DNA of 64,000 nt, from the NCBI GenBank assembly GCA_017471175.1, contig JAFUVS010000009.1, positions 62,001-126,000 on the forward strand, written 5' to 3'. Shown here piece by piece: positions 28,801 through 36,614 of the stretch. Made by a program: the position numbers and the translations under genes. The DNA comes from Paludibacteraceae bacterium (GTDB lineage: Bacteria > Bacteroidota > Bacteroidia > Bacteroidales > Paludibacteraceae). Positions within the stretch are counted from its first letter, which is position 1. Each line of letters opens with the position of its first letter. Under the pieces are notes generated by a model. That model worked only from the letters and a program-made list of their open reading frames with translations. It ran no database searches and was not told the DNA's origin.

Positions 28801-29569
28801 TTATTATGCTACCGTCAAATATACCGTCGCCTTCGACAAGGGTAACAGCATCGTGGATGCTTATTATGTCGCGCACGGAGAGACAGTGGACGAAGTGCCT
28901 GCTGCCGAACCCTTCGACTGCAAGACGTTCGTAGGATGGCGTTCGTCGCTTACCGGCAATCTTATGACAGAAACGGAGATTCTCTCGGAAACTGTTACGG
29001 AGGAGGTAACCTATACTGCTGACTACGAGCAGGACTATTACGCCATCACCCTCGTTTGCAGCCACGGAACGGTCACTTGCGACGAAGCGGTGGATCTCTC
29101 TCATGTAGCCTGCGGCACCACTATCCATTTCTCTTTCGTTCCCGAAGAAGGATATGAACTTGCAGGGTGGGACAACTACGACCCCGCAACAGGCTACCTT
29201 GTCGGGCACGACGACATCATAGAAGCCCTCACACAGCAGAAGGCGGCTGTTTATTTCACGGTTACTTACTTCGACTGGAATATGACCGTTCTCGGTACGG
29301 AGAAGGTGGAGGAAGGCAAGGATGCCAAAGGTCTTGAGTCCGACCCCGAGCGCGATGGCTACACCTTCACCGGTTGGAGCAGTCCCCTTACCAACATCAC
29401 CTCCGACCTCAACGTCCAAGCCCAATACGAAAAGAAAGAACCCACCGCCCTTGACGATACAGACCAAGAGAACCCCGCTGCCCGTACCACCAAGCAGTTC
29501 CGTAACGGCATCTTGTATATCAACCGTAACGGCATTCTTTACGATGCCGCCGGCAACCAAGTCCAATAA
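25862..29569 (+). CDS. BspA-like leucine-rich-repeat surface protein
   Basis: 1235 residues with a signal peptide (about 1-25). Two LRR_5 (BspA-like) blocks, about residues 60-310 and 350-600, made of 23-residue units of the form IGSEAFAGCTALQSV, each closed by a CTLYVPKG / CILYVPAG cap; a third block covers about 620-850. It continues with Flg_new/InlB-type beta-repeats (GYTFTGWDKDLTDI... and GYTFTGWSSPLTNI) to about 1200, then the tail FRNGILYINRNG and ILYDAAGNQVQ. A (DPEEE)2 linker separates blocks 1 and 2. BspA-like proteins bind fibronectin and other host proteins, so an adhesin is likely. A strong terminator follows. There is no known sorting domain other than the short tail. Confidence 0.85.
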   Translation: MKKSILFFAALCCILSLLTTQKALAKEVKVCYKGVYYAYSDVDNPDKTVEVTSQYYASTENFEDNYSGLSGDVVIPSKIAKIYTVTRIHNWAFGHKKNGGVFNVTLPSTIEKIEYSAFCYATKLYSIQLNEGLKEMGDAVFSHCTALTEVYIPTTLKEIPDRTFDYCTSLPAIALPAGIEHIGSEAFAGCTALQSVKSQGGANNVKTIGDYAFYKCSSLYDVRFSNGLTSIGKYAFYGCTKLENLSLPAKLATIGDFAFLNSGLKTLTVNMTTPININANVFTGVDLSQCTLYVPKGCKDAYKNALVWKKFGHILEIGETLTPDPEEEPDPEEETVEPITTGTRNIGDLWYDLHEDLTAKLLSRNDYKALTGAIKVPATVTYGKYTYTVNEMDEGVFSECYDITSVTLPNTISEIPSNTFYHCTDLTNVTMPSALTSIGQSAFNGCTALNFVSLPASLTEIGESAFWECDALTSVYIPAGIKTIKEYCFKSCDKLATVTLPDGLTEIEEGAFGDCLSLKTITLPASLVELEDFAFSGNTNMVSIRSLRETPPTATAKTFINMPTATCILYVPAGSKSLYEHATGWNYFYDNIQEKGATETIKYGQLFYKLREDFTAWVTYETNGADNYKDLSGEITVEYKVIYKGAEYTVTNVGPSAFIKCKTITKVNLPTSVTEINSKAFEECTALEDVNIPYTVTYIPADAFDKSKLFIDNTDEDGAVYYNGCLLALTKQLPAAEYKVKEGTRMIATWVFENQDDLTAITLPDGLQVLCSSAISHMVNIKTLTLPASINFIGGGFCNDCFSLTAIYNYSKSPYDLSDVYCFDNINTAKCTLYVPKGSRTAYQSAAEWKNFPIYEMKGVYTVTFEDWNGQELKTEKVEEGNSASAPATPEREGYTFTGWDKDLTDIQSDLTVTAQYTVNTYTVRFIDPFDESIISQQTVEYGMSAVEPDASQRKEHEGYFFVDWESDFDIILSDKDVYAYYATVKYTVAFDKGNSIVDAYYVAHGETVDEVPAAEPFDCKTFVGWRSSLTGNLMTETEILSETVTEEVTYTADYEQDYYAITLVCSHGTVTCDEAVDLSHVACGTTIHFSFVPEEGYELAGWDNYDPATGYLVGHDDIIEALTQQKAAVYFTVTYFDWNMTVLGTEKVEEGKDAKGLESDPERDGYTFTGWSSPLTNITSDLNVQAQYEKKEPTALDDTDQENPAARTTKQFRNGILYINRNGILYDAAGNQVQ

Positions 29570-29589
29570 CCTGAACACAAATACCAAAC

Positions 29590-29622
29590 ATCAAAAAACG
29601 TCCTTTCGGGACGTTTTTTGAT
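29590..29622. terminator. Bidirectional terminator between converging genes
   Basis: Perfect 14-bp stem ATCAAAAAACGTCC (29590-29603) with GGACGTTTTTTGAT (29609-29622) and a 5-base loop. A-rich left and T-rich right arms suit both the BspA-like gene (+) and the SPFH gene (-). Confidence 0.9.
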
Positions 29623-29657
29623 ATTGTTTTGTATATTGGAATAAATGTACAGTGTTC

Positions 29658-30605
29658 TTACTCGTGCTTGAACATATCTTTGATGGTGCCGAGTGAGCCG
29701 AGAACGCCTGTGGCTTCGTAGGGCAGATAAACGGTTTTGTTGTCCTTGCCGGAGGTCATTTCCTTGAGGCTATCGATGTACTTGATAGCGAGCAGGTAAT
29801 TGACGGGATTGGATTTCTGTCCTTTGACGGCTTCCGCCACTTGGTTGATGGCTTTGGCTTCCGCTTCAGCTTGGAGGATTTGCGCTTGTGCAGCACCTTC
29901 GGCACGGAGGATGCGCGCCTGTTTCTCGGCTTCGGCTGCATTGATCTCGGCTGATTTCTCACCCTCGGATTTCAAGATGGCGGACTGCTTTTCGCCTTCG
30001 GCGGTCAAGATGGCAGCGCGTTTGTCGCGTTCGGCGGTCATCTGTTTTTCCATTGCTTCCTGTATGTTAACGGGAGGCATAATGTCTTGCAACTCCACGC
30101 GATTGACCTTGACGCCCCATTTGTTGGTAGCATCGTCGAGGACGTTGCGCAGTTTGGAGTTGATGGTGTCGCGAGAGGTGAGCGTTTCGTCCAACTCGAG
30201 TTCGCCGACCACGTTACGCAAAGTGGTTTGGGTCAGTTTCTCGATAGCCAACGGCAGGTTGGTGATTTCATAGACGGACTTGACGGGGTCAACGATTTGG
30301 AAGTAAAGCAAGGCGTTGATTTCGGTCATTACGTTGTCCTTAGTGATAACGGTCTGGCGGTCGAAGTCAAAGACCTGTTCGCGCAGGTCGATGCGTGAGG
30401 ACATACCTACACCGCGTTGGCGCACCACGCGAGCGCGCTCTACGATAGGCAACATCACGTGAATACCGGCATTGAGCGTGCGTTGGTATTTACCCAAACG
30501 CTCTACGATAATCACTTCCGACTGGGAAACGATTTTGATACCGCTCAAAACGTAGAAAACGACTACGATAGCCAAGATGACGAGTACAATAGTTCCTGCA
30601 TCCAT
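29658..30605 (-). CDS. SPFH/stomatin-type membrane protein (QmcA-like)
   Basis: 315 residues from the ATG at 30605 (the longer frame has no membrane logic and runs into nfeD). One N-terminal helix (IVLVILAIVVVFYVLSG), then the SPFH domain (about 28-190: VERLGKYQRTLNAGIHVMLP), then a long Ala/Glu/Lys coiled coil (AEKQARILRAEGAAQAQILQ cut short), and LLAIKYIDSLKEM. It forms large ring assemblies at the inner membrane and is thought to stabilise membrane proteins or proteases. Paired in operon with the NfeD-type gene just upstream, as often in bacteria. Confidence 0.9.
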   Translation of the reverse strand: MDAGTIVLVILAIVVVFYVLSGIKIVSQSEVIIVERLGKYQRTLNAGIHVMLPIVERARVVRQRGVGMSSRIDLREQVFDFDRQTVITKDNVMTEINALLYFQIVDPVKSVYEITNLPLAIEKLTQTTLRNVVGELELDETLTSRDTINSKLRNVLDDATNKWGVKVNRVELQDIMPPVNIQEAMEKQMTAERDKRAAILTAEGEKQSAILKSEGEKSAEINAAEAEKQARILRAEGAAQAQILQAEAEAKAINQVAEAVKGQKSNPVNYLLAIKYIDSLKEMTSGKDNKTVYLPYEATGVLGSLGTIKDMFKHE

Positions 30606-30640
30606 AATGGTAAGAAGTTTTAGTTTTTTTATGAGGTTGA

Positions 30641-31081
30641 TTATTGTTGTGCGGGAGTGACGGTCAGGATAAGGCTGTCTTGAGCGGTAATCTTGACGGT
30701 TGTTCCTTCTGGAATGATGTTTGCGTCCTGTGATACGGCTTTCCAAACATCTCCGTCCACGGTAACGTGTCCTGTACCGGCTTGCAGGTCAATGGTTTCC
30801 GAGACACGAACGGTTCGTCCGATGAGTGCGTCCGTGTTGGTGCGCACTTCATCGTTCTTGCCGCGCAGGAGGAACTTGACGGCGAAGGGACGGATAAAAA
30901 TAAAGAAGATGATCGAAACGAGAATTGCCAAGAGTATCTGCCAGTTAAGCGACAGACCGCAAGCGGCGGCGACAGCACCCGTTGCGCAACCGAAGGCGAA
31001 AGAGAGTACTCCGAAACCTCCTGTAAAGAGCTCGATGATGACGAGAACAAAGGCGGCAATGAGCCAGATATACCAAGTCAT
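30641..31081 (-). CDS. NfeD family membrane protein
   Basis: 146 residues from ATG 31081. Two or three N-terminal helices (WYIWLIAAFVLVIIELFTGG; LSFAFGCATGAVAAACGL; WQILLAILVSIIFFIFI) and a soluble C-terminal OB-fold (about 85-146) with LIGRTVRVSETI and GHVTVDGDVW, the hallmark of NfeD proteins. NfeD proteins act with SPFH proteins in membrane microdomains; the SPFH gene is next, 35 bases after its stop on the same strand. Confidence 0.9.
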   Translation of the reverse strand: MTWYIWLIAAFVLVIIELFTGGFGVLSFAFGCATGAVAAACGLSLNWQILLAILVSIIFFIFIRPFAVKFLLRGKNDEVRTNTDALIGRTVRVSETIDLQAGTGHVTVDGDVWKAVSQDANIIPEGTTVKITAQDSLILTVTPAQQ

Positions 31082-31120
31082 AATAATAGAGATTAAAATG
31101 TTGATACGGGTTAGCAGGCG

Positions 31121-31152
31121 CAAAGTACGTGCTAATTTCTGATATACACAAA
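31121..31152 (-). promoter_or_regulatory. Probable promoter of the nfeD-SPFH operon
   Basis: Minus strand TTTG (31152-31149), about 20 bases, then TACTTTG (31127-31121), one base shorter than the TAnnTTTG consensus. Confidence 0.45.
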
Positions 31153-31354
31153 TTTTTCGTCAAATTTCGTTGTGTGCGTGTTTTATTCCCACATCGTAGC
31201 GTAATCGTTTACCTATGCCATATCAGATGGTTCGTCAGGTCGTGGTTCGGTCTGACTATTCTTTACTATGCTGAATAATGCGTTAATATCCCGCTTATCA
31301 CCCGGTAATCACCCGCTAATGTCCTGCTTTAGGTATTGCACAGGGGGCGGCAAA

Positions 31355-31442
31355 GATGCTGCGCAATGCAGGATAAGATGTTGCGCAATGCAGGATAAGA
31401 TGTTGCGCAATGCAGGATAAGATGCTGCGCAATGCAGGATAA
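31355..31442. repeat. 22-bp tandem repeat, four copies, with palindromic core
   Basis: Four contiguous 22-bp units, starting 31355, 31377, 31399 and 31421, each holding TGCGCAATGCAGGATAA. Two copies have the perfect palindrome TTGCGCAA and two have CTGCGCAA. It lies 45 bases upstream of the M16 promoter. The rest of the 470-base divergent spacer holds the two promoters and otherwise nothing that I recognise. Confidence 0.9.
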
Positions 31443-31487
31443 GATGTCTTGAAAGCAGGATTTTTATTCCTAAAAAAAAACAAAAGG

Positions 31488-31518
31488 TTGCGCAGGGCGA
31501 AAAAAAGCCTTATCTTTG
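31488..31518 (+). promoter_or_regulatory. Promoter of the M16 peptidase gene, TTG-N20-TATCTTTG
   Basis: TTG at 31488-31490, 20 bases, TATCTTTG at 31511-31518. The ATG follows 33 bases later. Confidence 0.75.
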
Positions 31519-31551
31519 CGGCGTTGAAAAAGAAAATAAACAATTGAAGAG

Positions 31552-34455
31552 ATGAAAAAGATTTTGTGTTTTGTGGTGGCATTGTTGTCGGTGACGATAA
31601 GTGCCAAGGCGTATGATTATGTTACGTTTGATAACGATCCGGCGCAGGCCCGGCGTTACACCCTCGCGAACGGTCTGACGGTTTATATGAGCCGGAACGC
31701 GGAGAAGCCTGAGATTCAGACGATGATAGCCGTTCGTGCAGGCGGTCAGAACGATCCGCTCAATTCGACCGGCTTGGCGCACTACTTAGAGCACTTGATG
31801 TTCAAGGGTACGCATACCTACGGAACGACCGATTACGAGAAAGAGAAACCTCTCTTGAAGCAGATAGACGACCTCTATGAACTATACGGACAGACGACCG
31901 ACGCGGAGAAGCGTGCTGCCATCTATCATCAGATAGACAGCGTGTCGTACCTGAACTCGAAGATAGCAGTCGCCAATGAGTTTGACAAGTTGATGTCGAT
32001 GATCGGTGCCACGGGCGTGAACGCCTATACGAGCGATGACAGGACGTGTTACCACGAGGTGATTCCCGCGGGCGAGTTGCGCCGCTGGGCTATCATCGAG
32101 TCCGACCGCTTCCAGAATATGGTTATTCGCGGATTCCACACCGAGTTAGAGGCTGTGTATGAGGAGTTTAATATGTACAGCACGATGGATAGGGACAAGG
32201 TGATGCTTGCCGTGAATAATATCCTGTATCCGAACGTGCCGTATCGTCAGCATTCTATTATCGGAACGCAGGAGCACTTGAAGAACCCTTCCATCAAGAA
32301 CATCCGCCGCTTCTATGACAACTACTACCGTCCTAATAATGTGGTTATCTGTCTGTCGGGTGACTTGGATTTTGAAAAGACGATTGCTATCATCGACCAG
32401 TATTTCGGTCAGTGGCAGCCCAATCCGACGATTGAGAACTACGAGACCCCTTATCAAGCCCCTCTGACGCAGCATCGCGACACGGTGGTGTATGGCAAGG
32501 AGTCGCCTGAGGTATGGATGGGATGGCGTATGCCGGACATCACGCACAAGGATATGGATGCGATAGAGGTGATGGAGAGCGTGCTGCAGAACGGCAAGTG
32601 CGGTCTGTTGGACGTGGATATTGACCAGCGTCAGCGTATGTTGAGCGTAGGTGCAGGCGCATTGGCAGGCAAGGACTTTACGACGTTCTTTATGATAGGC
32701 GCACCGAAGGAGGGACAGAGCCTCGAGGAGGTACGCAAGATGCTGTTGGAGGAAATAGAGAAACTGAAACGCGGTGAGTTCTCGGAGCGTATGCTGCAGG
32801 CAATCAATGCTAATGAACGCCGCAACGAGATGCAGAGTTTGCAATCGAACCGTTCGCGTGCTAATAAATTCCTGCACTCGTTCATCTATAAGATACCTTA
32901 TGAGGATGTGATTGGCGAATTAGATCGCAAAGCGGCTATCACGAAGGAAGACATTATGCGCGTTGCGAACCGCTATTTTACCGACAGTTATGCCTGCGTC
33001 TTCAAGCAGCAGGGCGAGGGCGTCAATCCGCCCAAGGTGGACAAACCCAAGATTACGCCTATCGATATGAACCGCGAAGCACAGTCGCAACGCGTGAAGG
33101 AGTTGTCGGCTATGTCGGCAGACCAACTGCAACCGCAGTACCTCCATTTCGACCGCGACTTGAGCCGCTCGACCTTGAATAACGGACAGGAATTGCTCTA
33201 CGTGCAAAACAAAGAGAATGAGCTGTTTGAACTGGATTTCTGCATCGAGAAGGGTACGCACCAAGACCCGTCGCTGTCATTGGCTACCGACCTGCTTTCT
33301 TATCTCGGGACGGCAACGATGACTACCGAAATGTTCAAATCGGACCTCTATCAGATAGCCGCCGAAGCCGGGGCGTACGCAAGTGCTAATGAGACACACT
33401 TCTATATCTACGGCTTGCAGGAGAACTTCCAAAAGACGCTGCAACTACTCGAAGAGTGGGTGCTGACCGCCAGACCGGAAGAGACAGTCTATCAAGAAGT
33501 GGTGGCAGACCGCATCAAAGCACATGAAGACAGCAAATTAGACCAACGCTCATGCTTCGGCAACCTGCGCTCCTACGGGACATACGGCAAGAAGAACTTC
33601 CGCCGTATGGTACTCACGCCCAAGCAGATGAAGAAACTGTCGGGCGAGAAAGTGCTGACGCGTCTGCGCGAACTGATTCCGGGAATGTGCCGCGTGACGT
33701 ACTATGGTCCGATGCGCGAAGGCGATCTCAAGCAAGTGCTTAATACCCAATCGAAATTAGTGGCACAAGGCAGTCGCGATGCGCAAATCCATTCCGAGCG
33801 CATTCAACCCGAAGTAGTAAAGAAAAGCGAAGTGTATATCGCTCCTTTTGATGCGAACACCACCTACTATGTAGGTTATGCCAACTGGGGTGAGGTCTAT
33901 ACGCCGAAGGATGAAGCTATTATCCGCCTGTACAACGAGTACTTCGACGGGTCGATGGGTTCGATTGTGTTCCAAGAGATGCGCGAGGCACGTGCGTTGT
34001 GCTACACCTCCGCCGCCTATTACAGTATGGCAGGACACAAGGGCGAGAATAACTCCTACATCACCTACATCATCACGCAGAACGACAAGCTGAAAGACTG
34101 TATGCTGACTTTCGACTCGATTTGCAACTTTATGCCGATGTCGCAAGCCGCCTTCGAGCAAGCCAAGTCGTCGCTGCTCAAGAGCATAGAGAAACGCCGT
34201 TATGTGCGCTCATCGCCTATCGGTTCGTACCTCGGTTTCCGCGACAAGGGATGGGATCACGACCTGTTTGAGGATATCTACCGCGAAGTGAAGAACCTTA
34301 CCCTCGAGGACGTGCAAGCCTTCCAGAAACAGCACGTTGCCAACCGCACGTATCGTTACTTCTTCCTTGGCAACGAGAAAGAGATGCCGATGGACTTCCT
34401 CAAGACACGCGGGTCGGTGCGCAGGCTGAAAATCAAGGATATATTCGTGTATTAA
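31552..34455 (+). CDS. M16 family zinc metallopeptidase (pitrilysin/insulinase type)
   Basis: 967 residues. Signal peptide 1-20 (ending ISAKA). Zinc motif HYLEH at residues 77-81 in GLAHYLEHLMFKGTHTYG, with the third ligand expected in ELEAVYEEFNMY (about 198-208); an insertion of about 45 residues lies between them. A full second, catalytically silent M16 half occupies about 550-960. Such two-module exported enzymes clear peptides in the periplasm. Start of a long + strand run: the next gene begins 49 bases after the stop, in a short repeat. The ATG lies 33 bases after a good promoter. Confidence 0.92.
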   Translation: MKKILCFVVALLSVTISAKAYDYVTFDNDPAQARRYTLANGLTVYMSRNAEKPEIQTMIAVRAGGQNDPLNSTGLAHYLEHLMFKGTHTYGTTDYEKEKPLLKQIDDLYELYGQTTDAEKRAAIYHQIDSVSYLNSKIAVANEFDKLMSMIGATGVNAYTSDDRTCYHEVIPAGELRRWAIIESDRFQNMVIRGFHTELEAVYEEFNMYSTMDRDKVMLAVNNILYPNVPYRQHSIIGTQEHLKNPSIKNIRRFYDNYYRPNNVVICLSGDLDFEKTIAIIDQYFGQWQPNPTIENYETPYQAPLTQHRDTVVYGKESPEVWMGWRMPDITHKDMDAIEVMESVLQNGKCGLLDVDIDQRQRMLSVGAGALAGKDFTTFFMIGAPKEGQSLEEVRKMLLEEIEKLKRGEFSERMLQAINANERRNEMQSLQSNRSRANKFLHSFIYKIPYEDVIGELDRKAAITKEDIMRVANRYFTDSYACVFKQQGEGVNPPKVDKPKITPIDMNREAQSQRVKELSAMSADQLQPQYLHFDRDLSRSTLNNGQELLYVQNKENELFELDFCIEKGTHQDPSLSLATDLLSYLGTATMTTEMFKSDLYQIAAEAGAYASANETHFYIYGLQENFQKTLQLLEEWVLTARPEETVYQEVVADRIKAHEDSKLDQRSCFGNLRSYGTYGKKNFRRMVLTPKQMKKLSGEKVLTRLRELIPGMCRVTYYGPMREGDLKQVLNTQSKLVAQGSRDAQIHSERIQPEVVKKSEVYIAPFDANTTYYVGYANWGEVYTPKDEAIIRLYNEYFDGSMGSIVFQEMREARALCYTSAAYYSMAGHKGENNSYITYIITQNDKLKDCMLTFDSICNFMPMSQAAFEQAKSSLLKSIEKRRYVRSSPIGSYLGFRDKGWDHDLFEDIYREVKNLTLEDVQAFQKQHVANRTYRYFFLGNEKEMPMDFLKTRGSVRRLKIKDIFVY

Positions 34456-34503
34456 GTTGATAGTTGAAAGAAGTTCTGTCGTTGAAAGTTGATAGTTGAG
34501 AGT
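34456..34503 (+). repeat. Short intergenic repeat of the GTTGATAGTTGA type
   Basis: GTTGATAGTTGA occurs twice and GTTGAAAG twice within 48 bases, between the M16 gene and hpt. From general knowledge this looks like the TCAACTATCAAC repeats that are scattered through many Bacteroidales genomes. Confidence 0.6.
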
Positions 34504-35022
34504 ATGGGATATAAAGTGAAATATACGGCTGCGCAGGTCAGCGAGGCGATGGACAAGGCGGTCGGTCGCCTGCAAACGGAAGGGGTACTGACGCAAGATG
34601 CTGTATTTATAGTGCTTATGAACGGCGGCACGTGGTTTGCATCCCACGTGTTCGACCGTTTGGGCGAACCGCAGAACGAAGTCTATTACGTCAAGCTGCA
34701 CTCCTACGAGGGAACCTGTAGCGGCGCTATCCACTGGGACTACCTGCCCGAGATGCACTTGGCAGGACGGGATGTAGTTGTGTTGGATGACATCTGCGAT
34801 ACGGGCAAGACAGATACGACTTTCTATCAGTATCTGCAGACGTGCAACCCGCGCTCCGTTTGCTTCTTTACGCTCCTTAAACGTACTACCACGCGGCTGC
34901 CTGAAGAGATAGTCCTTCACGCTTGTATAGCGGATGACTCGGCAGACTTCTTCGTGGGTTGCGGCTTGGACGACAACGGACGCGGCAGACTGCTTCCCTA
35001 TATAGGGGTGGTGGGTGCGTAA
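34504..35022 (+). CDS. hpt: Phosphoribosyltransferase, probably hypoxanthine-guanine type
   Basis: 172 residues from ATG 34504; the longer frame begins in the repeat. PRPP-binding loop VVVLDDICDTGKTDTT (about 95-110), substrate-loop LMNGGTWFASHVF near residue 35, flexible-loop residues YYVKLHSYEGTC, and a C-terminal aromatic/Asp region (FFVGCGLDDNG). These fit hypoxanthine(-guanine) phosphoribosyltransferase for purine salvage. The C-terminal DDNGRGRLLPYIG block is as in HPRT. Other type I PRTases are less likely. Confidence 0.85.
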   Translation: MGYKVKYTAAQVSEAMDKAVGRLQTEGVLTQDAVFIVLMNGGTWFASHVFDRLGEPQNEVYYVKLHSYEGTCSGAIHWDYLPEMHLAGRDVVVLDDICDTGKTDTTFYQYLQTCNPRSVCFFTLLKRTTTRLPEEIVLHACIADDSADFFVGCGLDDNGRGRLLPYIGVVGA

Positions 35023-35088
35023 ACCCTTGCTAATAAACCACGCAAGATTTTTTCCTAAAAAACATAACAAACAAAAAAAGATAATACT

Positions 35089-35403
35089 ATGGCACAAGCA
35101 ATTACAGATAGCAGTTTTGCTGCTTTCGTACAAGACAACACAGTAGCAATGATAGACTGTTGGGCAACGTGGTGCGGTCCATGCCGTATGCTCTCGCCCA
35201 TCGTGGACGAACTGGCTCAAGAGATGACGGGTAAAGTAGCCATCGGCAAACTCAACGTAGATGAGAACCCGCAGGTATGCGAACAGTTCGGCATTATGTC
35301 TATCCCGACCTTGCTTATTTTCAAGAACGGCGAGTTGGTGGACCGTATGGTGGGCGCTCATCCCAAGACCGCTATCCAAGACAAACTCAATGCGTTGATT
35401 TGA
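35089..35403 (+). CDS. trxA: Thioredoxin
   Basis: 104 residues, full length for thioredoxin. Active site WCGPC at residues 28-32, buried Asp in AMIDCWATW (Asp23), cis-Pro in MSIPTLLIF, and GAHPK near the end. No signal peptide, so cytoplasmic. It reduces disulfides with thioredoxin reductase, which is not in the window. It lies 29 bases upstream of the sigma-54-type regulator. Confidence 0.95.
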   Translation: MAQAITDSSFAAFVQDNTVAMIDCWATWCGPCRMLSPIVDELAQEMTGKVAIGKLNVDENPQVCEQFGIMSIPTLLIFKNGELVDRMVGAHPKTAIQDKLNALI

Positions 35404-35431
35404 TTTCCGTCCTTCTTTAGAAATTTATCCG

Positions 35432-36592
35432 ATGGCTCGTATTTTAGTCATAGACGACGAACGCGCTATCCGCAACACGCTCAAGGAGATTCTTGAGTTT
35501 GAGGGCTATACGGTGGACGTGGCAGCAGACGGCAAGGCAGGCGTAGAGGCTGCTCGCAAGCAACCCTACGACCTTGTCTATTGCGATGTGAAGATGCCCG
35601 GTATGGATGGCATAGAAGTGCTTGAACAGGTGCCGGATACCACGTTCATAATGATTTCCGGTCACGCCACTGTTGAGACTGCCGTAGAAGCATTGAAGAA
35701 AGGCGCGTTTGATTTTCTTGAAAAACCCATAGACCTTAACCGTCTGCTCGTTACGACCAAGAACGCCCTTGACCGCAGCCAACTGCAAACAGAGGTGAAA
35801 ACCAAGACGGAGGAGGTGCATAAACTGCGCCGCCAGCTCTCCCATCAAAACGAGATGATCGGCGAGAGCGATGCCATCCGCCGTGTGCGCGAGGTGATAG
35901 ACAAAGTGGCAGCCACCGACGCACGCGTACTCATTACGGGTGGTAACGGTACGGGCAAAGAGGTGGTGGCGCGAATGATTCACGCTCTCAGTCAGCGCAG
36001 CAAGCAGCCATTAGTGGAAGTGAACTGCGCCGCTATTCCTTCCGAATTGATTGAAAGCGAGTTGTTCGGTCATATGAAAGGCTCGTTTACCGGTGCAGTC
36101 AAAGATCGTGCCGGCAAATTTGAGCAAGCGGATGGCGGTACGCTCTTCCTTGATGAGATAGGCGATATGTCGTTGGCGGCACAAACGAAGGTATTGCGTG
36201 CTTTGCAGGAAAACGAGGTTACGCGTGTGGGTAGTGATAAGACGATTCGTGTCAACGTGCGCGTTCTTGCTGCTACCAACAAGAACCTCAAGGACGAAAT
36301 AGCCAAAGGCACGTTCCGCGAAGACCTGTTCCACCGGCTCAACGTGATTCCTATCCATGTCCCTGATTTGGACGAACGGAAAGATGACATACCGCTGTTG
36401 GTGGACTATTTCAACAAACAGATTTCGTCCGAACAGGGACGCGCTTGTAAGGCTTTTTCGGAGGAAGCACTCCTCGCCTTGCAGCAACATCACTGGCAAG
36501 GCAATGTGCGCGAACTACGCAATGTGGTGGAGCGGCTTATCATCCTTGCCGATAACCCTGTCACCGAGCAAGACATAAGAGCCTTCGCTTAA
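35432..36592 (+). CDS. Sigma-54-type response regulator lacking a DNA-binding domain
   Basis: 386 residues. Receiver domain about 1-120 with the phospho-acceptor Asp52 (LVYCDVKMPGMDG), the DDE acidic pocket at 8-10 and the Lys of LEKPIDL. AAA+ domain about 145-370 with Walker A ITGGNGTGKE, the sigma-54 contact loop as GSFTGA (usually GAFTGA), and Walker B GGTLFLDEIGDM. The protein ends just after the AAA+ lid (EQDIRAFA), where most NtrC-type regulators continue with about 60-90 residues of Fis-type HTH. It could act from solution or need a partner. No histidine kinase gene is nearby. Tight spacing with trxA and recF. Confidence 0.9.
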   Translation: MARILVIDDERAIRNTLKEILEFEGYTVDVAADGKAGVEAARKQPYDLVYCDVKMPGMDGIEVLEQVPDTTFIMISGHATVETAVEALKKGAFDFLEKPIDLNRLLVTTKNALDRSQLQTEVKTKTEEVHKLRRQLSHQNEMIGESDAIRRVREVIDKVAATDARVLITGGNGTGKEVVARMIHALSQRSKQPLVEVNCAAIPSELIESELFGHMKGSFTGAVKDRAGKFEQADGGTLFLDEIGDMSLAAQTKVLRALQENEVTRVGSDKTIRVNVRVLAATNKNLKDEIAKGTFREDLFHRLNVIPIHVPDLDERKDDIPLLVDYFNKQISSEQGRACKAFSEEALLALQQHHWQGNVRELRNVVERLIILADNPVTEQDIRAFA

Positions 36593-36614
36593 GAAACTGA
36601 ATAATCGAATCGCT

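Noticed and set aside
31355-31442. Possible CRISPR array
   Set aside because: The four units are contiguous 22-bp tandem repeats without spacers.
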